Assembly (NCBI RefSeq): GCF_000327385.1
Contig: NW_008711113.1
Span: 338,915-402,914 of the forward strand
Reading direction: 5' to 3'
DNA length: 64,000 nt
Source of the DNA: Lottia gigantea
Taxonomy: Eukaryota; Mollusca; Gastropoda; Lottiidae
The translations under genes were made by a program, and so were the position numbers. A model generated the notes under the pieces. That model had not been told where the DNA came from, did not search any database, and saw nothing but the letters and a program-made list of their open reading frames with translations. Below are positions 54,900-64,000 of the stretch, piece by piece. Within the stretch, counting starts at the first letter, position 1. Every line of letters starts with the position of its first letter.

Positions 54900-57060
54900 A
54901 CGCTGTTACCCATAGTTTCATGCTATGCGATCTTCAAACATCAGACCCATTTATTTCAGCCTTTGTCCCTACTGAAGTTGGACAAGTAGAACTTATTCTC
55001 ATGTCTTTATTTCAAGACGAGTTCAGAACGTTTGTTTAAAAAAGTGTGATTAAAGGGCATTAATGATGGAAAGCTTTTCATTAAAACCAGCGGCCTATCA
55101 TTCTTTTAAAAATGAATGCTCACTGCTTTCGCGTCACAATCTTTTTCCTCATTGGACAAAATTCTTCAAAATTTTACTCCAATATTTCCAGATGTAAATG
55201 AGATCAATCTTTAATGGTGCATTAGAATAGGATTACCACGTTGTATTAGTTCTGCCTTGATAAAGAGTGATGCCAATCTCTTAAATGAGAAACAATCAAG
55301 CTAAATGATTTACGTCAGATTTATTTCGTGCAATATATGAATTAATTGGATTCGTCATGCAAAGTCAACATAGTGAACGGAAATCTCAAGAATATGTGGG
55401 ATCATATGACAGGCTATGAATCGATTCATAGCACGAACATTGTACGGTGGCTTGTTTAGGAAAAATTATAATTCTAAAAACTTTGGAGGGTAATACAAAA
55501 TTTTTATTATCAAACACGCTGTAAAAAAATTTCTTAAGCATGTTATTGACTTTTATGGATCAACTTGGACGACCTGAATTAGATTTAAAAGGGCTGATAT
55601 AAATAGAAGTGTATTATTACGCAAACAGTTTAAACTAGTTTTTGGTATTGGGCCTTATAATAGTTTGCCTTTACTAATTGAAACTTTTCGATTACGTTGG
55701 AGAAATTTGTTTTCCAAAGCTAACCTAAAACATAGATTTTTATACACTTTTATTGGTTTACGTAAACATTTTAAATAGTTTTCTAAAAATTAAAGGAAAG
55801 ATACCTTTACTAGAAACTTTCAGATAGAGAAAGGGACACGTTTCTTAAGATTGTCCTAAACGAACCACCATAAAATTGTATTAATGGAATTAATATATTA
55901 AAGTTTTAGTGGTAATTTGAGTAATTGATTTTTATATACTGTATTCTACTGGGATAATAGTCTATTTACCAGTGAGACTGGATATTTGAAAGTTTCCATG
56001 AACGGCATCAACATTGCGGTTAAGATTCAAAACGTCACGCCTCAGTTGCGTTAGGAATATTGCGAGCGAGGATATCTTTTCTACGCTTCCAAAAACGGAT
56101 ATTGACATCAGCCTTGCATTTAGTAATCAACACGTTACGACCAAGTTGCGTCTGTACTTTTGAGAGTCGTGCGGTTTTATACATCATTTAATGGTAACCG
56201 AAAGCATTTTATTTTCTTATTATGATTATGATATGGATGTTGCGTTTCGTTGTTTTCTTCTGAGGGTTACTACACTTGTCAAGCATAATCTGACTAGATT
56301 CTTCCTTAAATAGTGTCCTGTGCCACTTGAAAATAATAGCACCAAAACGTCATAAATTAAGTTTATCATAAGTTAAAAAACACCATTAAAAGTGAATAAA
56401 CAAGTCAATCTTTGATAATGAATACCTAACATATAACAGCATTTGATTGGTTGAATTTCAGGTGACCTAGAACAGAATATGCATAACAATTTCGTCAGAT
56501 CATTGATAAAAGGAGAATCACTCGCAGAAAAAAATAAATTTCTAGATATACATTACGTACAGTCAGATATATTTTAGGATGTTTTGTTTGGTTTTTCTGT
56601 TGTATATAAAAAAATATGTTTGTAATTGGATTCATTTGAGTTCATTATACAAATCGTTGCGAAACAATTGCGAATTTTTCTATGAATCATTCGTTTCAAT
56701 ACTTTCGTGCCTACGGGTACAGACAAAGCGTTTGTGAGATTGTCTACAAAAGTAGACAACAGAAGATAGTTTGATGTTTCAACTAATGATGTACTTATTT
56801 TATTAGTAAAATGGAATAACAATGGGGGAATGTCAGTCTGGCCTTATTTCAACTGCCAGATCAATTTTGAATAAAATTTTGTTAATTGTGTTTTTATTGA
56901 GAGAAAAATGTTTATCCTTTCAGGGAAAGAGCTGATTATGCATACCAACAAGCTATTAAACTTTTTAGCAAAGAATTACAATACAATATGAGTAATATCA
57001 TGATACTAGTTAAAAACTAGTGGAAAAATATTTGTATAACCAAAATTTGGTACAGAGATC
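54900..57060. other. Gene-free stretch, 2.1 kb
   Basis: No coding exon recognised. Near 55690-55860 there are words related to element P4, and 56430-56540 carries the solitary relative of the 17.8 kb repeat. A minus-strand frame of 82 residues at 56574 has no recognisable feature. Confidence 0.4.
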
Positions 57061-57575
57061 CGTAAAATCTGCTTGGGAACAAGTCAATGACGTCAACAGA
57101 TTCCAACACTCTAACTGATTGAGCTACAAACTATACATAATCCTGCTTGACACTAGCTTGAACCGTAATGCCGGAAATATCGGATCAGTAGCATTCTACC
57201 CGACTAAATGTAATTTAACTTCGAATAAGTTGTCACAAGATTTCAACATTTTAACTGACTGAGTTACACCCCGTGCTCAGAAACAAGATGACACTACCTT
57301 GACTGGTGTTGTAAATGCAATACTTCGATAAAATAAGTATTCTAATGTGATTTAACCAAGGAAATGACGTCAGAAGAGGCCAACACTTCAACCAACTGAG
57401 TTACAACCCGTACTCAGAAACAAGATGGCGCTGCCTTGACTGGTGTTATAATGCCATACTTCAATAAAAAAAAAAAGTATTTTACCTGGTTTATTGTGAT
57501 TGAACTAAGCATACGACGTCAGAAGATTCCAACACTTCAACCGACTGAGTTACAACCCGTCCTCAAATACAGAAT
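57060..57575 (+). repeat. Tandem array, unit about 125-130 bp
   Basis: Four diverged units: AATGACGTCAACAGATTCCA, ACACTTCAACCGACTGAGTT, ACAACCCGTACTCAGAAACA and AGATGGCGCTGCCTTGACTG then GTGTTATAATGC. Each unit carries a GACGTCA word. Confidence 0.75.
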
Positions 57576-57959
57576 CAGAATGACATTGTCGCATTCAGTA
57601 TTCTATCTGCTTAATGTGATTAGACTATGAATCTAAGATCGTATCGATGACAGTAAATAAGGTTGAGAGTTTTAGGCTATTAGATATTGAATAATTAACT
57701 AGTCTTATTTAGTGTTTGTTTGATCGGCAAGAATTGCTGCCACGTTTTGAAACTGATACGTTGGTGTCGTTTACAGTTACACGATGTACAGAACTGTAAA
57801 AGGCATTTGTTGGCGAGGAACTTGTCTTTTTCTTTTGTGTACTTCAGGGTAGAAGCTCCCGATGATGATGCTGTGGTACAAAAGAAGATTTAGTGGTATG
57901 ACTAATATGCAGTATACAGTTGTGAAGCCGCAATAAGTAAGTGAGCTTATTCAGTGATA

Positions 57960-58430
57960 TGGGAGGTGACTTGGCTTAATGCTAATGACTTTGATGCGCT
58001 TGCTAACTTGAAGGTCTGGGGATCAATTCCGGTATTGGTTGAGATACCTTCAAAATTGTCAACCTGGTTTCCTTATCGGCGGTGCAGGTAGGAGGCAGTG
58101 GCGCATGTAGGGGAAAATGAAAATTTATTCTATTTTCACTGCCAAAGTCGCGTAAGATGCATTCTACACCTTCCTAGATTAGAAAGTTTACTAGGAGAAT
58201 CCCGCCTGACCCCCCACCGAGAGGAGTACCCTCTACAATCCAAAGGGGGACCCGAGGTGCTCAGAGGTCCCGCCTCAATGAATTCCTAGCTACGTCACTG
58301 GTAGGAGGCGTTGTTCGGTATGCAATAGAATGTGCTAGTCAAAAGTCCTTTCAAATCCTACTTGTGTACTGTCTGGTGTTGCTCGCCTTCAGTAGCCGAA
58401 TTATTTGCAGGAAAGAGTAGACTTAAAACA
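57960..58430 (+). mobile_element. SINE family S1 copy split by a hAT-type MITE
   Basis: The degenerate head GTGACTTGGCTTAATGCTAA and GGTCTGGGGATCAATTCCGG (A- and B-box-like) runs to GAGATACCTTCAAAATTGTC and AACCTGGTTTCC. After the inserted element at 58096-58300, S1-like sequence resumes and ends GCAGGAAAGAGTAGACTTAA AACACC, a diverged S1 tail. The intervening S1 body is shortened. Confidence 0.6.
58088..58308. mobile_element. hAT-type MITE with 8-bp target duplication
   Basis: The element proper is 58096-58300 (205 bp), from CAGTGGCGCATGTAGG to CCTAGCTACGTCACTG, imperfect inverted ends of about 16 bp. It is flanked on both sides by GTAGGAGG (58088-58095 and 58301-58308), a perfect 8-bp duplication. 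CAGTG ends with an 8-bp duplication are characteristic of hAT transposons. No transposase, so non-autonomous. Its inner TTTTCACTGCCAAAGTCGCG has a diverged relative near 16300. Confidence 0.88.
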
Positions 58431-58565
58431 CCAGTAGGTAAACAAACGACGTACGTGGAAGAATAAATGTAGTGCTAATTTGGATCCCAATGAGCAAGCA
58501 TAAGAGCTGCGTAGACTCTCCATTTATTTTTTGTCCACAAATGTTCCACCTACCGCTTTTTTTTC

Positions 58566-58567
58566 AG
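58566..58567 (+). other. Likely 5'UTR splice acceptor of receptor gene 1
   Basis: CGCTTTTTTTTTCAG then GTAATTTTCG lies 46 nt before the ATG at 58614. The strong polypyrimidine-AG suggests a spliced leader exon upstream, so the gene may be intronless only in its coding part. Confidence 0.4.
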
Positions 58568-58613
58568 GTAATTTTCGACAAAGATGTTTTTATTTTGTAA
58601 CATGGTGTAGATC

Positions 58614-60548
58614 ATGAAAATCATTTTTGTTTGGACTTTGTTCTTGACCGTTACGGACGGTGCGTTGGCTGAAAATGTAACGTATATAAATGAGGAGACA
58701 AAGCTTATAAAAGTGCTTTGCGTTATACTGAAAACCTTACGTTGGCGAAACGCGGTGGTATTTTACGATACGTTCGAAGACGAGATGCTAATGGACGACG
58801 CCCTGTCTTTGTGTCTAGGTCAAAATAGTGGCTTCATGACCACTCGCTACGATTTAACAAATTCAAGCCACGCTAACATGAAAGACATCCTAATAAACGA
58901 ATACGACAACGTTCGAAGTAACGTCAACACTCTGCTCGTTCTGGGTCAGAAAACAGCGGAGTTGCTGGATGTGTTCAACAGATCGAAGTGGCCCTTTAAC
59001 CATTACATTCATTATGCAACCAACTCCAAATGGATTATCATTGACAAAGACAAAAACTTTACCAAATCCCTAGATACGCTGAAGCAAATGAATGTGTTGG
59101 TAATTGGGCATCACGGTTCGTGCGTTCACTTGTACTGCCCTATAAACGGAACGGAGTTGGACCTTCGATGTATGGACATGGCGGATTATCAAAACATAAG
59201 CATTGGTGATCTTCAAACAGCACCATGTGACGAACGCGACTTCTTTCCAAATCTGAAGAACAAACTCAGTAGGTTGCATTTGAACATTGGTGTTATCGAA
59301 TCTGTTTCCTTCTTTGAGATTCACGTAGACGGAAACAACGTCACTGCGTATACTGGAATTATTCCGCTGCTTGTAAAAATTCTTGCATATGAATTGAATT
59401 TTACGTACTCGTTTGTGCTACCAGCCGATCGAAGTTGGGGTATTAAAGAAAATGGAGAATGGAACGGGATGATCAAAGATCTCATAGAGCACAGAACGAA
59501 CGTGATTGCGGCTGATCTAACCGTGACTAGCGAACGATTTGAGGTGGTCGATTTTGTGTTCCCAGCAATAATGATACAAGACCTAGGCATCCTTTATAGA
59601 AAGGGAATCCAGGGCCAAGAAAGCGATTGGATTCGCGTCTTTGGACCATTGGATCCAAGCGTATATGCCGTAACGTTTTCGTGTCTTATTGTGGTCGGTG
59701 TTCTGTTGCTAGTGTTAGATCGGGACCAGAAATCGAACACATTCCTCATGCACATCAAACGATTGATGAACGTGGAATATGTGTCAAGCGTTATGTTGTC
59801 TGTGATAGGTGTAGTGTTGCTGCAAGGGAATGGCTTGCGACCGAGAACGGCATCTTCGAAGATGCTGGCCGCGACCTTCTGGATGTTCTGCATCGTCATA
59901 ACTGGAACATATATTGGCAATCTGACTGCTCGCATGACGATCAGCGTAGTGAGTAAGCCTTTCACCAACCTTGAAGGGCTGGTAGCATCAAAGGACTGGA
60001 CTTGGGGCGTTGGTGGTGAATTCACTGCGGATATGATTCGTCTACATCAAGAGGTTACGATGAAAAAGGTGTGGAACGGGCTCGTCAATCTCAATAGGAC
60101 AGTTCCGGGGGTGCTTGATTTTAACAATACATTTCAATTCAGTCGAATCTTAGATCCAAGTCTGAAGTATGCATATATCGTTTTAGACGCTAAGTATTTT
60201 GTGAACAACCGGATGGACTGTGCATTTGAGCTATCAGATAGCGTCCTATCGGGGTTGTCGATAGCTTTAGCAGTCAACAAAAACTCGTCGTTGAGGGCCG
60301 AATTCGAGAAGGTAATGTGGGGACTCTTCAACAATGGGATTTTGGACAAAATTCACGACGACCACTACCGTGATAACAGACCACTCAGCTGCTTGAAGCC
60401 CACACCAAGAAAGACGGTACAGGCAAATGACTTACTTGGTGCAGTTTTGGTAGTAATATTTGGAGTAGGTTTGGCGTTCATTGTGTTGCTTCTGGAATGG
60501 ATTCCAAGATTCTGTAAAAGCTGTCGTAAAGATGACAATAGACATTGA
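58614..60548 (+). CDS. Ionotropic glutamate receptor-like protein 1, single coding exon
   Basis: 644 residues, complete. Signal peptide MKIIFVWTLFLTVTDGALA, then a short N-terminal domain of about 200 residues, half the usual iGluR size and nearer to insect-type IRs. Ligand-binding S1 about 221-330 keeps the T303/R308 pair of the binding site (ADLTVTSER). M1 about 347-369, pore loop about 390-406, M3 about 415-443, S2 about 447-600 with D525 at the position of the agonist-binding acidic residue (YIVLDAK), M4 about 606-630, and a 14-residue tail. The gating motif SYTANLAAF is TYIGNLTAR here. Aligning LLQGNGLRP to the AMPA pore QQGCDISP puts Leu at the Q/R site and Gln after it. Expected role: ligand-gated cation channel in the plasma membrane; the ligand may be glutamate or something else. 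A paralogue lies tail to tail 1 kb downstream. A possible ATTAAA signal is at 60561. Confidence 0.9.
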   Translation: MKIIFVWTLFLTVTDGALAENVTYINEETKLIKVLCVILKTLRWRNAVVFYDTFEDEMLMDDALSLCLGQNSGFMTTRYDLTNSSHANMKDILINEYDNVRSNVNTLLVLGQKTAELLDVFNRSKWPFNHYIHYATNSKWIIIDKDKNFTKSLDTLKQMNVLVIGHHGSCVHLYCPINGTELDLRCMDMADYQNISIGDLQTAPCDERDFFPNLKNKLSRLHLNIGVIESVSFFEIHVDGNNVTAYTGIIPLLVKILAYELNFTYSFVLPADRSWGIKENGEWNGMIKDLIEHRTNVIAADLTVTSERFEVVDFVFPAIMIQDLGILYRKGIQGQESDWIRVFGPLDPSVYAVTFSCLIVVGVLLLVLDRDQKSNTFLMHIKRLMNVEYVSSVMLSVIGVVLLQGNGLRPRTASSKMLAATFWMFCIVITGTYIGNLTARMTISVVSKPFTNLEGLVASKDWTWGVGGEFTADMIRLHQEVTMKKVWNGLVNLNRTVPGVLDFNNTFQFSRILDPSLKYAYIVLDAKYFVNNRMDCAFELSDSVLSGLSIALAVNKNSSLRAEFEKVMWGLFNNGILDKIHDDHYRDNRPLSCLKPTPRKTVQANDLLGAVLVVIFGVGLAFIVLLLEWIPRFCKSCRKDDNRH

Positions 60549-60839
60549 AAGTGCAAATTTATTAAAATATATTAATGATGAAGTTATAATTATACATCCT
60601 ATTGGGCCTTCGCAGTAAAACCAAATTTCTAGAGGGGGAGGGGGGTACCTGTATATAAACCTTTTTGTACGACCAAGGCCAATACCATGTAATCTGCAAT
60701 GAAATATTAAATTAGAATCTTATTCCATGTCATTTCAGTTTAATCATGTGTGGACTGATTATTTATGATATTCAGACAAGTTATCTCCCTTGAATTGTAA
60801 AAATTAAAGTTTCTGTAATATTGAAGTTTGAGCCATTAG

Positions 60840-61095
60840 TTCACTCATTTGATTGGTTACGTCGAGCGAATGGTGGCTGTAGGTTGCGATCTCTATAAGC
60901 GTGTGAAACTATGGTGACCTTTGAATAAATCATAATTCCAGTCGACCCAGCTGTACATGGATGCAGATAATACGGGAAAAATCAATGCAAAGTGGTTTGG
61001 CCAAGAACCAGCTGGTAGAAAAGATCCGTAACTGTGAACCTTAGTTGTTATCGTTGTAAAATACAGTTGGATCTTTCTTTCTTTCGTTTCTGTAG
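60840..61095 (+). repeat. SINE family S2 between the two receptor genes
   Basis: GATTGGTTACGTCGAGCGAA, TCCAGTCGACCCAGCTGTAC, AATGCAAAGTGGTTTGGCCA, AGAACCAGCTGGTAGAAAAG and a tail ending TTTCTTTCTTTCG. It is the longest S2 body in the window; the tRNA-like head is not evident. Confidence 0.7.
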
Positions 61096-61585
61096 AATCT
61101 GACCAACGTCTACTGTAGATTCTAACGTTAAAAGTAAAATTCCAACAAGAAACCTTGACAAGAAATAAAACGACAAACGACTTTTTATGTAGCGAAATGA
61201 TACTGAGTTCAACCGGGATTCATCCTTTAATGACGAAGTAAGGGCTGACATGGTAAATACGATGATTGGATGGTTGGACAATTAACAGAACCGCCAACTA
61301 TGTGCTTCAAAACTGTTGATTCAAACCTAGTTATTATTTGTTTAAATCCAAACATCAATTTACCAACGCAAACAACAAACATTTCAGCATCAAAACATTT
61401 ACGTAAACCTATTACATAGTTTGTAGCGTCAAGTGTAAAAGACCTTCGGTCTATAGTTTACAAGCAGAGATCACACAACAATTTATAGCCTTGCAGATAG
61501 AAGAGAGTTGAATGACATTATCGATGCGAAAACATACATCGGTATTTCAATTAGGCGGACACTTTCTAATCATTTCAAACGAAAT

Positions 61586-63532
61586 TTACTCTTTACAAAT
61601 CAGATACTTCGGATATTGTCTGTGTAATTCATTAAACAAAATTTCCATGATTAGGATCACAGCCGACAATCCTATCCCGAAACCAAAAATTAACACCAAG
61701 CCAAGCATATCATCAACGTACATTGGGCGATTCGTTTTAGACACTTTACAGTGTGTTGGTCGGTGGTCTACGTAATACCCATCTTGCAGTAACTGCAATA
61801 TACCGTTATTTGACAAAGCCCACATCGTCTGTTCAAGATCGTGTTTCAGATAAGAGTCTTTAGTCACAGCCAAAGCAAGCCCAAGGGAGCTGATAACATT
61901 GTCCACGATAGCAAAGTTGCAATGGGTGCTGTTAAACATATAGAATTTGGGATCCAAAAGAACTAAAGCGTATTTTTCCCTCGAATTCAAAACCTTATCT
62001 AGTTGGATTTCAAGATCCCACGCAAACGTATTCGGGTCCGTTTTGTTGAACTCAACCATTCCTTTGTACAATTTCTTCATGACCTCTTCCCGAGAATTCT
62101 TGATGATGCTTTGGACGAGGCCACCGCCCATCATTCCCCATTTCCAGCCTTCCAAATTAACCAATTCATCCAAACTGGAAAACGGACGCGTTTCGATCTT
62201 CTCTGTCAATTTTGCCGTAAGGTTTCCAACGTAAGTCGCAGTTAAAACGACTGCGAAGAACCAAAAGTGCGCTACTAAAATGCGAGCTGACGTTTTCTTA
62301 GGCCATAATCCATTTCCATTCAACGATACAAATCCCAAGACGGATGTTAAAGAGGAAAAGAATTTCAAAAGGGTCCGTTTTTTAGTGACATAAAATGAAG
62401 AATTTTGATCAAAATTTTCGTCAATCAGGTAAAATAAAATTCCAACAACTATCACAGTCGCAAGAAAACAGACGTAAACGTAACCGCTAAGTGGTCGGAA
62501 GAGTTTTATCCAATTGCTGTCCTCGGAGATGTCTTTGCGGAAGATGACTCCCAAATTCTGATTGATATACATGGGCAGAATGAAGTCAATTACTTCCAGT
62601 CGTTCACTTGATATGGTAAAATCTGCTACGACCATGTCAACTTTTTGGTAGAACAATTGTCCAGTCAAACCATTCCACGTGCCGTTAACGACAGCGCCGT
62701 ATCGTCGGTCCGGCGTCTCCACAAACGAGTATGTAAAATTGAGCTGCTGTGCTAGAATTGTAGTTAAGTCAGATAAAATTCCGGTGTATATGGTATTATT
62801 GTTTTCATCGTACCTCTTTGAAATAAATTGGTCTATATAAACAGTACCGATTTGAAGATGACGACCATTAAACTTATACTGTATATTTGGAAAGAGTTCG
62901 TCAACAGAACACTTGACGTTAGTTTGAAGACATGGAACTTCCTTTCTGTGTTGTCCATCCACGACAGAAGTTGCCTCTAAAGTCCCTTTCTTACACTGTA
63001 AAAGTATGACATGTGTCAATTCGAATGGTTGTTCGAAATTAAAATGATCGAAAATAATCCATTGTGAATTTGTTCTGAAATTGGTCGTCCTGTTCGATTC
63101 ATAATCCAAAACATTTGTCAATTCTAAAAATGGGATAGTGCTTTCATTCAAAATAAAAAGGAACCCGTCCGCAACGTCATACGACGTAAGGAGGATGCGT
63201 TTCATATATTCACGACTCTTGTTAGTGACATCATACGTACACATTTGTAATCCGTAAGCCTTCTCGTCTAACGCATCAAAAATATATCGTAAGTCGAAAT
63301 CGTCTTCTGTCGAATGAATGATTACTACACTTTTCCACGACACTGTACGCATTATCTGCGACAACAATGTATAATCATTTACACAGCAAAGCTGATTCTG
63401 CTTGGGCAACTTCTCCAAATTGCTGCCGATACTTAAATTCGATTCACAAACCAGTACCACGAATATAATGGAAATTACAAAAGTTCTGCCACAACAATTA
63501 GCCATAGCCTTTTCCCATTTCATACTTAGCAC
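61586..63532 (-). CDS. Ionotropic glutamate receptor-like protein 2, single coding exon
   Basis: 648 residues from the ATG at 63532, but the signal peptide fits better from Met10 at 63505 (MANCCGRTFVISIIFVVLVC), giving 639. It is homologous to receptor 1 along its whole length. Short N-terminal domain; S1 about 225-333 with T306/R311 in ADFTISSER; M1 about 349-371; pore about 392-408; M3 about 416-446; S2 about 450-600 with D527 in ALVLLDPK; M4 about 608-632; C-terminal tail about 16 residues. The gating motif is TYVGNLTAK. The pore reads SLNGNGLWP: Leu at the Q/R site and Asn next, where receptor 1 has Gln. Several N-glycosylation sequons lie in the ectodomain. It is convergent with receptor 1, stop to stop about 1.04 kb apart. 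A partial copy of its 5' end sits just upstream. Subfamily (kainate-, delta- or IR-like) cannot be settled by eye. Confidence 0.9.
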   Translation of the reverse strand: MLSMKWEKAMANCCGRTFVISIIFVVLVCESNLSIGSNLEKLPKQNQLCCVNDYTLLSQIMRTVSWKSVVIIHSTEDDFDLRYIFDALDEKAYGLQMCTYDVTNKSREYMKRILLTSYDVADGFLFILNESTIPFLELTNVLDYESNRTTNFRTNSQWIIFDHFNFEQPFELTHVILLQCKKGTLEATSVVDGQHRKEVPCLQTNVKCSVDELFPNIQYKFNGRHLQIGTVYIDQFISKRYDENNNTIYTGILSDLTTILAQQLNFTYSFVETPDRRYGAVVNGTWNGLTGQLFYQKVDMVVADFTISSERLEVIDFILPMYINQNLGVIFRKDISEDSNWIKLFRPLSGYVYVCFLATVIVVGILFYLIDENFDQNSSFYVTKKRTLLKFFSSLTSVLGFVSLNGNGLWPKKTSARILVAHFWFFAVVLTATYVGNLTAKLTEKIETRPFSSLDELVNLEGWKWGMMGGGLVQSIIKNSREEVMKKLYKGMVEFNKTDPNTFAWDLEIQLDKVLNSREKYALVLLDPKFYMFNSTHCNFAIVDNVISSLGLALAVTKDSYLKHDLEQTMWALSNNGILQLLQDGYYVDHRPTHCKVSKTNRPMYVDDMLGLVLIFGFGIGLSAVILIMEILFNELHRQYPKYLICKE

Positions 63533-63562
63533 GCTTATTCAAACTACATCCAAAGGAAAATG

Positions 63563-63703
63563 TTAAGACAAATATTCTAAATTGCTGCCGATTCTTAAAA
63601 TCGATTCACAAACCATCATCATGAAAGTGAAGAAAATTACAGAAGGTCTGCCGCAAGAATTAGCCATTGCCTTCTCCTATTACATACTTAGCACGTTTGT
63701 TTG
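63563..63703 (-). pseudogene. Duplicated 5' fragment of receptor 2, forming an upstream ORF
   Basis: 63579-63703 repeats 63417-63541 with an offset of 162 bp (shared words AAATTGCTGCCGAT, TCGATTCACAAACCA, CAATTAGCCAT/GAATTAGCCAT, CATACTTAGCACG). On the minus strand it encodes MANSCGRPSVIFFTFMMMVC then ESILRIGSNLEYLS and a stop (63667-63563), a diverged copy of the receptor 2 signal peptide MANCCGRTFVISIIFVVLVC. The equivalent of the first ATG (63532) is followed at once by stops here, so only the Met10-like start survives. The ORF ends 30 nt before the ATG at 63532, so if transcribed it would be an upstream ORF of receptor 2. Confidence 0.75.
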
Positions 63704-63774
63704 GGTAATCGTCACGAACAGCACACATTCAATAACAGTATTTGTAAAGCATAAGCTTCTGGGTTGTAATCTGG

Positions 63775-63870
63775 GTTAGTTTGTGTCAGCCCAGTCCAGG
63801 TCAAATCGGCTGTACATGTAAATGGGTACGGATAATCCGAGAAAGATCAATGCCAAAAGATTATACATAA
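63775..63870 (+). repeat. SINE family S2, body fragment
   Basis: GTCCAGGTCAAATCGGCTGT, ATGGGTACGGATAATCCGAG and AAAGATCAATGCCAAAAG match the S2 body. The last 130 bases of the window show nothing further. Confidence 0.6.
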
Positions 63871-64000
63871 TTATTTCCAAAAATGCCCCACCATTACTTT
63901 TAATTCCAAAGTTCCAAAACTATCAATACGAATATTTTCGTCAATGTTTATTGATGCCAGATTTCACCGCATCATAACTGAAACTAACGTAATTAGTGAC

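Noticed and set aside
59321-60025. Antisense frames of 89 and 143 residues, and sense-strand frames of 95-109 residues, inside the receptor genes
   Set aside because: Shadows of the long coding exons in other frames.
1-64000. Search for retroviral, LTR, LINE or other virus-like genes
   Set aside because: No reverse transcriptase, integrase, capsid or polymerase motif was recognised in any open frame, and no long direct terminal repeats.

Overview
The window looks like AT-rich, intron-bearing, repeat-laden nuclear DNA of an invertebrate animal. Canonical GT-AG introns, TRIM-type RING proteins, copper monooxygenases of the DBH/MOXD1 family, ionotropic glutamate receptor-like genes and tRNA-headed SINEs all fit a lophotrochozoan. 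A gastropod mollusc (limpet-like) is my best guess, resting on general resemblance and not on any search. Only about a tenth of the 64 kb is recognisably coding.

Layout. 1-10.5 kb: no gene; tandem arrays (1.6-2.0, 3.8-4.5, 4.7-5.3, 5.9-7.0, 8.0-8.4, 8.9-9.2 kb) between short inverted-repeat elements with TTAA ends. 10.5-15.7 kb: two TRIM-like genes, head to head. The plus-strand copy encodes RING, B-box, coiled coil and a MATH-like domain; the minus-strand copy has lost a readable MATH domain. 15.8-31.6 kb: no supported gene; MITEs, SINEs and arrays, including a 147-bp array open as 49-codon units and a 135-bp inverted pair with a single mismatch. 31.7-47.3 kb: two tandem minus-strand genes of 12 exons each for secreted DBH/MOXD1-like copper monooxygenases. 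All exons could be placed; the lengths match exon for exon except exon 9, where one copy has grown a minisatellite out of its own splice acceptor. 47.3-57.9 kb: repeats and one possible orphan DCUN1-like exon. 58.0-63.8 kb: a SINE split by a hAT-type MITE with a perfect 8-bp target duplication, then two single-exon ionotropic glutamate receptor-like genes tail to tail; the second has a duplicated piece of its own signal-peptide region just upstream.

The three gene families do not form a pathway. Each is a local duplicate pair: inverted head to head (TRIM), direct tandem (monooxygenase) and tail to tail (receptor). That, the arrays and the many TTAA-ended elements are the character of the window. 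I saw no reverse transcriptase, LTR element, virus-like element, rRNA, CRISPR array or convincing free-standing tRNA gene, and nothing I would call a new multi-gene system. The most unusual items are the splice-site minisatellite in the monooxygenase gene, the receptor pore sequences, and the partial 5' duplication upstream of the second receptor.
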